From Bacteroidales bacterium UBA3289 (GTDB lineage Bacteria; Bacteroidota; Bacteroidia; Bacteroidales; UBA932), in the NCBI GenBank assembly GCA_002361625.1, contig DETL01000033.1, forward strand, positions 1-51,417: 51,417 nt of DNA, in the 5' to 3' direction. Position numbers and translations under genes: made by a program. Within the stretch, counting starts at the first letter, position 1. Every line of letters starts with the position of its first letter. Shown here piece by piece: positions 40,833 to 48,491 of this stretch. Under the pieces are notes generated by a model, which ran no database searches, was not told where the DNA came from, and was given only the letters and a program-made list of their open reading frames with translations.

Positions 40833-41679
40833 TTTTACGGTAGGGGCCATCGCCCTCGTTTTTCTGATCATCGGTTACGAGGTCGCCCTGTTCGTCCACA
40901 AGGCGGCGGTTTCGCGCGTCGTGGCGAACCGGGACACGCCGGACACGGTCTATGTGGAGCGCTCCGGTGCCGATCCGGGTGCCTACTCCAGCACCCATTC
41001 GGGCGGCACGGCCGTCGTGGTCCGGAAGCCCTCCGCCCATTCCCGCGAAGCTGTCCGCCTGCGCGAGAAGGCGGCACCCCGGAAAGTGGAGTCTTTCCGC
41101 TTCAATCCCAATACCGTATCGCTGGAAGACCTGGTGCGGCTGGGCTTTTCTGAGAAACAGGCGCAATCAATTCTGAATTACCGGGAAAAGGGCGGCCGTT
41201 TCCGCCGGCCGGCGGATTTTGCCAAGTCCTACGTCGTAGCAGACTCCGTCTTTGAAAGGCTGGAACCCTATATCGACATTCCCCGCCTGGACATCAACCA
41301 GGCCGACAGCGCTGCTTTCGAGTCCCTGCCGGGCATCGGCCCGTACTTCGCCTCGAAGATGGTTTCGTACCGGACCTCCCTCGGGGGCTATTCCTGTCCG
41401 GAGCAGCTGATGGACATCTATCACTTCGACCAGGAAAAGTACGACGGCCTGAAGGACCTCATCACCTGTTCGAAACCGGAACCCTATCCGCTCTGGACCC
41501 TCCCGGAGGCAGATCTGGCCCGACACCCCTACCTGTCCCGGGCGGAAGCCCATGCCGTCGTCCTGTACCGGGACCACCAGCCCCGCGACCGCTGGACCCT
41601 GGAAGGGCTGGGCAAGGCGGGCATCTTCTCCGAAGATCACTTCCGGAAACTCTCCCGCTGTCTCCTGGCCGATCCCTGA
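40795..41679 (+). CDS. Helix-hairpin-helix (ComEA-like) membrane-anchored protein
   Basis: The 294-residue protein has one N-terminal transmembrane helix (VGAIALVFLIIGYEVALFV, about residues 16-34). It then has a low-complexity linker and three HhH-type repeats, seen as FNPNTVSLEDLVRLGFSEKQ, LDINQADSAAFESLPGIGPY and a weaker third copy near residue 260. ComEA-like proteins bind DNA outside the membrane during uptake, but in Bacteroidota this layout is widespread and of unproven function. It overlaps rsmI by 38 bp. The convergent M64 peptidase gene begins its stop codon 2 bp further. Confidence 0.85.
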   Translation: MEEGKRQKTPRSSFTVGAIALVFLIIGYEVALFVHKAAVSRVVANRDTPDTVYVERSGADPGAYSSTHSGGTAVVVRKPSAHSREAVRLREKAAPRKVESFRFNPNTVSLEDLVRLGFSEKQAQSILNYREKGGRFRRPADFAKSYVVADSVFERLEPYIDIPRLDINQADSAAFESLPGIGPYFASKMVSYRTSLGGYSCPEQLMDIYHFDQEKYDGLKDLITCSKPEPYPLWTLPEADLARHPYLSRAEAHAVVLYRDHQPRDRWTLEGLGKAGIFSEDHFRKLSRCLLADP

Positions 41680-41681
41680 CG

Positions 41682-43019
41682 TTACTCCGTATAATAGTCG
41701 ATCAGCCGGACGAGGGCGCGGGAGCAGACAGGGCAGAACTCCTCGCATTCGTTGATGCGCATGCGGCATTCCTGGACGGGGCGGAAGACGCCTTCCGTCT
41801 GGTAGCCGGCACCCTCATAGACGCCCAGCTTGAGATTGAGCTGGGCTTTCTGCTCCGGGGTCAGCGTGTGCCAGATGCGGCGCACGTCCTGTTTCGTGTC
41901 CAGTTCATCCAGCTCGGTGGGGATGGGAGTGCCGGCGGGAAGCATGTCCTGCCACTTGGCCCCGAAATCATGGAGTGTGGTGATATTGGGTTCCCAGGGC
42001 TCCGTGTCGGCCGGATACGGCGTTTCCTCCTGGTCTCCGTAGGCATACTCGTCGGCCAATCCGCCGAAGGCATGGCCGAATTCGTGGACCAGCACGGCAT
42101 TGAAGGTGGGATGGTCGCTGTCCATAATCGTGACGGAGTTGAAAATGCCGCCGCCCCCGTAGATGGGTGTATTCACCAGGACGATGATATGCTCGAAAGG
42201 AGTCGTGCCGATTACGTCGTACACCTTCTGCATCGAGGAGGTCGTGAGATAGCGGTCGGAATAGAACGTGTCGTAGTGGCTCTCCAGCGGTGTATCCTTC
42301 CATTCGCCCCGCCGGGGAACGCTTACGCCCGAGTCGTGGGAGGGCGCGAAGACGGCCCGGACGGCGAACTTGTCCCGGAGCGTGGCGAAGGGCTCGTGGC
42401 GGAAGATCGCCCGGGCCGCCCGCTGGGCGTCGGAGAAGAACTTCCCCTTCTGGGCCTCCGTGTACCCTTCCGCAACGATCACGATGTCAATGGTTTTGTC
42501 CAGGGGACCTCCCTGCCAGACGACCGCGGAGGACAGACCGTTGTCCGCGACGCGGCGGATCAGGATATCCTTGGGGTCGATCCGATGCTTCAGGCAGGAC
42601 GACACTTTCCGGTGCGTGTCCACGAGGGAGATTTCCACATCGACCGGCCGCTTGGGGAAAGGAACCTGGAAGCAGTTTTCGAAGGCCTTCTGCACATGGA
42701 GGGCCTCCGTCGTGACCTGCCATTCCTGGAAGAGGGTGGAGAAGGAGTTGGCATACAGGCAGGCGCCGGTTTCCGGATCCAGCACCCGGATCTGGCCGTT
42801 CCCTTCCAGCAGGGGCTTGGTCAGGTTGTTCCGCCGGCCGGCCCATTCGGAGGTCTTCAGGGCGCGCTGGAAATAAATGGCCTGATGGTGCGCATCCCCG
42901 CACATGACATAGTCCAGCCGGAGGGTGGCATCCTCGAAATCGGCATCGAATTCCTGGGCGTACAGGCCACTCCAGGCCAGGAACAGGGCCGGAATGGCCA
43001 GTATCCATCGTCTCATCAT
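41682..43019 (-). CDS. Secreted peptidase, family M64 (IgA-peptidase-like)
   Basis: The 445-residue protein has a signal peptide ending near LYAQ. The N-terminal about 150 residues form a beta-sandwich. The catalytic domain begins with VIVAEGYTEAQKGKFFSDA, a family signature, and carries the zinc site HEFGHAFGGLADEY. The C-terminus has a CxxC-rich tail. Family M64 includes a Clostridium IgA protease, but most Bacteroidota members have no known substrate. The start at 43019 (MMRRW) lies 10 bp from recX, and the longer frame to 43085 would overlap recX. Confidence 0.9.
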   Translation of the reverse strand: MMRRWILAIPALFLAWSGLYAQEFDADFEDATLRLDYVMCGDAHHQAIYFQRALKTSEWAGRRNNLTKPLLEGNGQIRVLDPETGACLYANSFSTLFQEWQVTTEALHVQKAFENCFQVPFPKRPVDVEISLVDTHRKVSSCLKHRIDPKDILIRRVADNGLSSAVVWQGGPLDKTIDIVIVAEGYTEAQKGKFFSDAQRAARAIFRHEPFATLRDKFAVRAVFAPSHDSGVSVPRRGEWKDTPLESHYDTFYSDRYLTTSSMQKVYDVIGTTPFEHIIVLVNTPIYGGGGIFNSVTIMDSDHPTFNAVLVHEFGHAFGGLADEYAYGDQEETPYPADTEPWEPNITTLHDFGAKWQDMLPAGTPIPTELDELDTKQDVRRIWHTLTPEQKAQLNLKLGVYEGAGYQTEGVFRPVQECRMRINECEEFCPVCSRALVRLIDYYTE

Positions 43020-43029
43020 CGTATCTGTT

Positions 43030-43494
43030 TTATTCGTTTGTATCCATGACACGCCGGAGGGCGTCTTCCACCTCGTCGTAGCCATATCCCCGCGAGAGCA
43101 GCGCCTTGAGCAGCTTCAGCCGGCACTGGGGATCGCCTTTCAGGAGCCGGTAGCGTTCCGCGGCAAGCTTGTCCAGTTTCGCGGCGGCTTTCACGGTGTC
43201 CACTTCCCCCAGCGCTTCCGTGATCACTTCATCGGAAATGCCCTTTCCCCGCAGCTGGAAACGGATTTTGACCGGTCCCCAGCCTTGGAGCGAGGACTTC
43301 TCCCGGGCAAAGGCTGCGGCATAGCGGGCGTCATCGACAAAGCGGTCCTTTGTGAGTGCCGCCACAATCCGTTCCGCTGCTTCCACGTCTCCTTCGAGCG
43401 CTTTCACCGCCTTCCGGCGGACGTCGAAGGTACAGGACTCCGCCCGGGCGCACTGGCGCTGCAGCCGCTCCAGAACCTTTTTCTCCTCCATCAT
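43030..43494 (-). CDS. recX: RecX-like regulator of RecA
   Basis: The 154-residue protein shows the three-helix repeats of RecX: FDVRRKAVKALEGDVEA, RFVDDARYAAAFAREKSSLQ and the LRGKGISDEVITEAL segment. RecX binds and limits RecA filaments. Here it is in the leftward operon headed by rlmN, which diverges from recA, so it is near but not co-transcribed with recA. Its start overlaps the stop of the patatin gene by one base. Confidence 0.88.
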   Translation of the reverse strand: MMEEKKVLERLQRQCARAESCTFDVRRKAVKALEGDVEAAERIVAALTKDRFVDDARYAAAFAREKSSLQGWGPVKIRFQLRGKGISDEVITEALGEVDTVKAAAKLDKLAAERYRLLKGDPQCRLKLLKALLSRGYGYDEVEDALRRVMDTNE

Positions 43495-45887
43495 CAGAAA
43501 TCAAATCCCAAGGACAGGTATGCTCCCACTTTCCGGGTCATCGAGGACCAGAAGACCTGGGCCTTGAGCGGCCCCACGACAGAATCGTAGGCATACTCGA
43601 TTCCGGCACCGTACAGGTTCTCGCCGGTTTCGAACTTCTTGAAACTGTAGAAGTCGCGGGAATAGTTGAACGTTGCCGTCAGGTAGTTGTTCTTGAGGAA
43701 CTGGTAGCGGAGATCCGCCCGGAGGACGACCAGGTTGTTGCGTCGGAAAGCGGCGTTGGCAATGCCGATGAAAGGCATCTGGTGGTCCACGTACCGTCCA
43801 GCCATGTCGCCGCCCAGGACATTGGCATAGGGGATCGGGATGTCGTCACCGAAGATGAACCGGAATCCGCCCTGCGGGATGAGGGTGAAGTGGGAGCCGA
43901 TGGGAACCGGCATCTGGCCCGATCCGCTGGCGATGCCGAAGAAAGGCGGATAGCCCGGGCCGTCGGCCAGACGGGACACGAGGTCATAGCGCAGGTGGGC
44001 GGAAAAACCCTGTTTCGGGAAGTAGCCGTCATCCAGAGAATAGGCGGTCGCATCCACGAACAGGCCCGGGTAGTCCATGGCTTCCAAGCTGCGGTCGTAA
44101 TCGCCGATCACGTCGCTGGCCAGCAGGTGCGCGATGTTGAAGTACAGGTTCTGGAAGCCCCCCTTGACATCGAACATGGACCACTCCATGTTGGAGGCGT
44201 ATACCTCCTGGGTCGTGGACAGATAGGCCACGTTGAAGCGGTTTTCGCCCATCAGGAAGTTGTTGTGGTCCGTCCACTTGAGGTCCGCCCGGACGTTGAG
44301 GGTGGGCCACCTGGGAGTCTCGTAGGCATAGTGCAGGTCCACATAGGGGTTGGTGCCGATGCGGGCGGTCATGTCCAGAGAAGATCCCTGCATGGCCGTC
44401 GTATTGAGACCCACGTTCAGAAGCAGGGAAACCAGCTCCTCCGAGTCCAGCCGGAATCCCACGCCCAGCAGGTGTTTCGGACCGCGTTTGCAATTGATCT
44501 TGAGATGGAAAGGCTCTTCCTTGCCGAGCATCTCATAACTGACATACTCGTAGGCGCCCTTTCCGAAGATGGTGTTGACGGCATCTTCCACTTCGGCTCT
44601 GGTCACGCGGTCCCCGGCATGGATCTTCAGCCGGGTCCGGATATACTTCGCATCCTTCTCCGAGACGCCCGCCACCTCGACGCTGTCGATGAGGACCGGC
44701 GTCCGTCCGATGTCTACGGCTTTCGGGCCGGCCAGCCGGAGCGTGTCCTTGCCCAGCCAGCGGCGGACGGCGTCCAGCTCCTCCTTCTTTTCCTCGGCGG
44801 CCTTGTATCCCCGGGTGATCATGGTGTCGATGGCCGTCGTGTTGAAGCTCATCATCCCGTAGCCGGTCAGGTTTGGCTTGATACGCACGTCCACATTCCG
44901 GATGTTGCGGGTGAAGGAGTCCTCGGCGAACATGTCGATGCCCCGCCAGAGGATGTCCGCGATGTTGTGGATCTCCGTATAGCCGGATTTCGCATCGGAC
45001 AGGTCGATGCCGATGACGATGTCGGCCCCCATCTCCCGGGCGAGGTCCACCGGGAAGTTGTTGCGCATGCCGCCGTCCACCAGGACCATACCCTTGGTGC
45101 GGACCGGGGCGAAAAGGCCCGGGATGGACATCGTGGAGCGCATGGCCGTATTGAGGCTGCCGCTGTGCCAGACCTTGGCCTTGCCGGAGACGATGTCGGT
45201 CGCGACACAGGCGAACGGGACCGGATTCCGGAAGAAATCCGTGGAATCGGCATAGCCCGGGGTGAGGCTGGAAATCAGGTCCTGAACGTTCTGCCCGAAG
45301 ATGAATCCGGACGGAAGGCTGCTCAGGAGGCTCTGGGTCGTCATCCAGCCCTGATCCTCATCCTCGGCGCTGAGATGCAGGCGGCCGTCCGCCTGGTTGT
45401 CGTATTGGACATCCTCGTCGAGCTGGTTCCTGTAATCCTTCACGCTGTAGTAGAACGGGAAGGAGAGGACGAATTTCTCCTTGTACCGCCGCCTGGAGTA
45501 GGGGATGTATTCCCAGTCCACCTTGTCGCTCATCGTCCGGTCCCAGTCCAGGTTCCGCATCAGCGAATCCAGGAATTCGGGCGTGTAGCCGATGGAATAG
45601 ACGCCGCCGATAAGTCCGCCGATGGAGGTTCCGACGACCATGTCGATCGGGAACTTATACTGTTCCAGGTATTTGAGTGCACCCACGGTGGCTGCGCCCT
45701 TGGCACCGCCGCCGCTGAGTACCAGGGCTACGGTCGGGCGGTGTTTCCGGATCTGGTCCATGCGCGCCCGCATGGCGGCGACGGCCTGGGCGTCGGAGGG
45801 GTCCAAACCGAATCCGGCAGAGGATTTGTCCTGCGCTCCGGCAAGAAGCGGGATGAAAAGGCACAGAAGGAAGACTATTCTTTTCAT
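43494..45887 (-). CDS. Patatin-like phospholipase fused to an Omp85-type barrel
   Basis: The 797-residue protein has a signal peptide ending near AGAQ. Residues about 50-330 are a patatin domain: SGGGAKG oxyanion loop, GTSIGG nucleophile elbow and DGGMRNNFP with the catalytic Asp. A POTRA-like domain follows (about 380-460). The remaining region (about 470-797) is a 16-strand beta-barrel ending in LSLGFDF, a C-terminal aromatic signal. This layout matches type Vd autotransporters (PlpD-like), which place a lipase on or outside the outer membrane. It is 6 bp from rlmN. Confidence 0.93.
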   Translation of the reverse strand: MKRIVFLLCLFIPLLAGAQDKSSAGFGLDPSDAQAVAAMRARMDQIRKHRPTVALVLSGGGAKGAATVGALKYLEQYKFPIDMVVGTSIGGLIGGVYSIGYTPEFLDSLMRNLDWDRTMSDKVDWEYIPYSRRRYKEKFVLSFPFYYSVKDYRNQLDEDVQYDNQADGRLHLSAEDEDQGWMTTQSLLSSLPSGFIFGQNVQDLISSLTPGYADSTDFFRNPVPFACVATDIVSGKAKVWHSGSLNTAMRSTMSIPGLFAPVRTKGMVLVDGGMRNNFPVDLAREMGADIVIGIDLSDAKSGYTEIHNIADILWRGIDMFAEDSFTRNIRNVDVRIKPNLTGYGMMSFNTTAIDTMITRGYKAAEEKKEELDAVRRWLGKDTLRLAGPKAVDIGRTPVLIDSVEVAGVSEKDAKYIRTRLKIHAGDRVTRAEVEDAVNTIFGKGAYEYVSYEMLGKEEPFHLKINCKRGPKHLLGVGFRLDSEELVSLLLNVGLNTTAMQGSSLDMTARIGTNPYVDLHYAYETPRWPTLNVRADLKWTDHNNFLMGENRFNVAYLSTTQEVYASNMEWSMFDVKGGFQNLYFNIAHLLASDVIGDYDRSLEAMDYPGLFVDATAYSLDDGYFPKQGFSAHLRYDLVSRLADGPGYPPFFGIASGSGQMPVPIGSHFTLIPQGGFRFIFGDDIPIPYANVLGGDMAGRYVDHQMPFIGIANAAFRRNNLVVLRADLRYQFLKNNYLTATFNYSRDFYSFKKFETGENLYGAGIEYAYDSVVGPLKAQVFWSSMTRKVGAYLSLGFDF

Positions 45888-45893
45888 ACGCGG

Positions 45894-46916
45894 TTATTCG
45901 TGGTTATGCAGGCCGGCCAATAGGCCGCAGGCGGCGAGGATGTCCTCGCCCCGCGAGGCGCGGATGGTCGCTGTGACCCCGCCCCTGGTGAGGCGGTCGC
46001 GGAAGGCTTCCATGGCTTCCCGGGAACTGGTCCCATACGGGAAATCGGGGATCCGGTGGAAGCGGATGAGGTTCACCCGGCACTCCAGGCCTTTCAGGAG
46101 GTGCAGGAGGGCGTCCGCATGGCGCGGGGTGTCGTTATGGCCGGCGAACATGGTATATTCGAAGCTCACCCGGCGCTGGCCGGTGAAATCGTATTGCCGG
46201 ATCAGTGCGATGACGTCCTGGATCGGGAAGGCCTTCTGCGCCGGCATGAGGGCGAGGCGCTCGTCCGGGAAGGGGTCGTGCAGGCTCACGGCCAGGTGAC
46301 ACTTGCACTCGTCCAGAAAGCGCTTCAGGGACGGGATGACGCCGATGGTGGACAGGGTGATGCGCTTGGGACTCCAGCCGTATCCCCAGGGGGCGGTGAG
46401 GATCTCGATGACCTTCTTCACTTCCTCCCAGTTGTCCAGGGGTTCGCCCATGCCCATGAAGACGGCGTTCGTCAGCTCCGCGGCCTCGTCGATGGCGAGG
46501 AACTGGGACAGGATGTCCGCTGCGGAAAGGTTCCCGTGGAAGCCCTGGCGCCCGGTCATGCAGAACTTGCAGCCCATCTTGCAACCCGCCTGCGAAGAGA
46601 CGCAGAGCGTTTTCCGGTCTCCGTCCGGAATCATGACGGCTTCCACGGCATTGTCCGGATTCCCGTTCACCGGGAACAGGTATTTCTTGGTCCCGTCCGA
46701 TGAGGCGGCGACGCCGAGGGGTTCCGCAACGCCCACTTCGTAGGCGTCGGCCAGTCTTTCCCGGCCTGCCTTGGAGAGGTTGGTCATGTCGGACAGGGAG
46801 CGGACACGCTTCCCGTAAATCCACTGGGCCAATTGGTTGCCCGTGAATCCCGGCAGGCCTGCCGCCAAGGCGATTTCCTTCAGTTGGGAGGGATTTTTCC
46901 CGAGGAGCTTTTCCAT
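45894..46916 (-). CDS. rlmN: 23S rRNA (adenine2503-C2) / tRNA methyltransferase
   Basis: The protein has 340 residues if started at the ATG at 46916 (MEKLLGKN). It is a radical-SAM enzyme with the cluster motif CKMGCKFCMTG, the upstream CVSSQAGC segment and the C-terminal catalytic Cys near ILAACGL. It methylates A2503 of 23S rRNA and A37 of some tRNAs. An ATG two codons earlier (46922) lies only 2 bases after the -7 box and would precede the transcription start, so 46916 is preferred and the mRNA is nearly leaderless. It heads an operon with the patatin, recX and M64 genes. Confidence 0.94.
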   Translation of the reverse strand: MEKLLGKNPSQLKEIALAAGLPGFTGNQLAQWIYGKRVRSLSDMTNLSKAGRERLADAYEVGVAEPLGVAASSDGTKKYLFPVNGNPDNAVEAVMIPDGDRKTLCVSSQAGCKMGCKFCMTGRQGFHGNLSAADILSQFLAIDEAAELTNAVFMGMGEPLDNWEEVKKVIEILTAPWGYGWSPKRITLSTIGVIPSLKRFLDECKCHLAVSLHDPFPDERLALMPAQKAFPIQDVIALIRQYDFTGQRRVSFEYTMFAGHNDTPRHADALLHLLKGLECRVNLIRFHRIPDFPYGTSSREAMEAFRDRLTRGGVTATIRASRGEDILAACGLLAGLHNHE

Positions 46917-46924
46917 ATTCATTG

Positions 46925-46932
46925 CAAAAATA
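46925..46932 (-). promoter_or_regulatory. -7 box of the rlmN operon
   Basis: On the minus strand TATTTTTG ends 8 bp before the ATG at 46916. The position determines the start choice for rlmN. Confidence 0.65.
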
Positions 46933-46946
46933 ACATTTTATTTTCA

Positions 46947-46954
46947 TAACTTTG
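46947..46954 (+). promoter_or_regulatory. -7 box of recA
   Basis: TAACTTTG fits TAnnTTTG, with TTG at 46922-46924 as a possible -33 element 22 bp upstream. The leader to the recA ATG is about 40 bases. Confidence 0.65.
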
Positions 46955-46962
46955 TAGGACCG

Positions 46963-46978
46963 CGGAACGATTGTTCCG
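46963..46978. promoter_or_regulatory. LexA-like palindrome in the recA leader
   Basis: CGGAACGATTGTTCCG is a perfect palindrome around GATT and contains GAAC-N4-GTTC, the core of the Gram-positive LexA (DinR) box. It covers the probable transcription start of recA. As RNA it would also form a small hairpin, so a structural role is possible. Confidence 0.55.
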
Positions 46979-47001
46979 GGAAACATATAACAAACAACAT
47001 T

Positions 47002-48036
47002 ATGGCTAAAGCAGTAGAAGAAAAAAGCGGTGCGGAAGTCAATGCCGCCAAACTGAAGGCATTGCAGGCGACGATCGACAAGATCGAGAAGGATTACGGG
47101 AAGGGTACCATCATGAAGCTGGGAGATCAGCCAGAATGGGATGCGGCGCAGGTGATCCCGAGCGGCTCCATCGCCCTGGACCATGCGCTGGGCATTGGGG
47201 GTTACCCCAAGGGCAGGATCATCGAGATCTACGGCCCTGAATCCAGCGGAAAAACCACCCTGGCGATCCACGCGATCGCCCAGGCCCAGAAAGCGGGCGG
47301 CATCGCCGCCATCATCGACGCGGAACACGCCTTTGACAGGACCTATGCGAAGGCCCTGGGCGTGGACCTCGAGACCCTCCTCATCTCCCAGCCGGACAAT
47401 GGGGAACAGGCCCTCGAAATCGCGGACAACCTCATCCGGAGCGGTGCCATCGACATCGTGGTGATCGACTCCGTCGCGGCCCTGACCCCGAAGGCGGAGA
47501 TCGAGGGCGAGATGGGCGAGAACAAGGTGGGCCTCCAGGCACGCCTGATGTCCCAAGCCCTCCGCAAGCTCACGGCAAACATTTCCAAGACGAACACCTG
47601 CTGCATTTTCATCAACCAGCTGCGTGAGAAGATCGGCATCATGTTCGGCAATCCCGAAACCACGACGGGCGGCAATGCCCTGAAGTTCTATGCCTCCGTG
47701 CGGCTGGACATCCGTCGCACCACCCAGATCAAGGACGGCGAAGAGGCCCTGGGCAACCACGTGAAGGTGAAGGTCGTGAAGAACAAGATGGCTCCGCCGT
47801 TCAAGAAAGCGGAATTCGACATCGTCTTCGGCGAGGGCATCTCCCACTCCAGCGAACTGGTGGACCTGGGCGTGGAACTGGGCATCATCCAGAAATCCGG
47901 CTCCTGGTTCAGCTACAACGACAGCAAGCTGGCTCAGGGACGGGAAGCCGCCAAGAAGCTCCTCCAGGACAATGTAGAGCTGGCCGACGAAATCGAGGCC
48001 CGTATCCGTGCGGCTATGCAAAACGTTCAGGACTAG
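47002..48036 (+). CDS. recA: Recombinase RecA
   Basis: The 344-residue protein shows the Walker A loop YGPESSGKTTLA, Walker B IVVIDSVAAL, the loop EIEGEMGENKVGLQARLMSQ and FINQLREKIGIMFGNPETTTGG, all characteristic of RecA. It drives homologous recombination and the SOS response. The ATG at 47002 (MAKAVEEKSG) is chosen over the open frame to 46837, which would cross the promoter and rlmN. Confidence 0.98.
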   Translation: MAKAVEEKSGAEVNAAKLKALQATIDKIEKDYGKGTIMKLGDQPEWDAAQVIPSGSIALDHALGIGGYPKGRIIEIYGPESSGKTTLAIHAIAQAQKAGGIAAIIDAEHAFDRTYAKALGVDLETLLISQPDNGEQALEIADNLIRSGAIDIVVIDSVAALTPKAEIEGEMGENKVGLQARLMSQALRKLTANISKTNTCCIFINQLREKIGIMFGNPETTTGGNALKFYASVRLDIRRTTQIKDGEEALGNHVKVKVVKNKMAPPFKKAEFDIVFGEGISHSSELVDLGVELGIIQKSGSWFSYNDSKLAQGREAAKKLLQDNVELADEIEARIRAAMQNVQD

Positions 48037-48042
48037 TATCTT

Positions 48043-48405
48043 ATGAAACGTGTACTTGCCTTTCTGACCCTCCTAGTGTCGCTCCTGGCCGTCAGTGCCT
48101 GCCATTACAACGTGAACCTTTCCGTTGCAGCGCATGCGGACCTGACCTATGCGAACGGCGACATCCTCCACACGGATATCGTCGAGTATGAGGGCTATCA
48201 CCGGAACTCCTTTTCAAACGATGACTTGGAGCATATTTTCATCGACCTGACCCAGCATGCCAGCCCCGACTTTACGACGGCCATTCTCTATCTGTCGGTC
48301 TTTGATGAAATCAAGGGTGCTCCGCTCCGGGACGAAACGTACGGAGTCGTGTACAATTCCCACTCGGGCCATTACGACTTTGCGGACATGGACATCCGGT
48401 ACTGA
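48043..48405 (+). CDS. Hypothetical small lipoprotein (120 aa)
   Basis: The start MKRVLAFLTLLVSLLAVSAC gives a lipobox with Cys20. The short body contains His, Asp and Tyr-rich beta-like segments (HYNVNLSVAAHADLTYANG). I recognise no family. It begins 6 bp after recA and is followed by a terminator, so it is probably transcribed with recA. Confidence 0.75.
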   Translation: MKRVLAFLTLLVSLLAVSACHYNVNLSVAAHADLTYANGDILHTDIVEYEGYHRNSFSNDDLEHIFIDLTQHASPDFTTAILYLSVFDEIKGAPLRDETYGVVYNSHSGHYDFADMDIRY

Positions 48406-48428
48406 CGCAAGGCAGGCGAGCAGACAGC

Positions 48429-48461
48429 GAAAAGGGGTGACCGCATCGGCCACCCCTTTTC
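48429..48461. terminator. Bidirectional terminator
   Basis: GAAAAGGGGTG (48429-48439) is the inverted repeat of CACCCCTTTTC (48451-48461). A-tracts and T-tracts flank the stem on both strands, so it can end both the recA unit and the convergent phosphatase-GDPD gene. Confidence 0.85.
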
Positions 48462-48491
48462 TGTCATTCTGAACACCGAAGGGTGAGGGAT

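Noticed and set aside
46963..46978. The recA-leader palindrome as a terminator
   Set aside because: The stem is only six pairs and no T-run follows. It lies before an essential gene.
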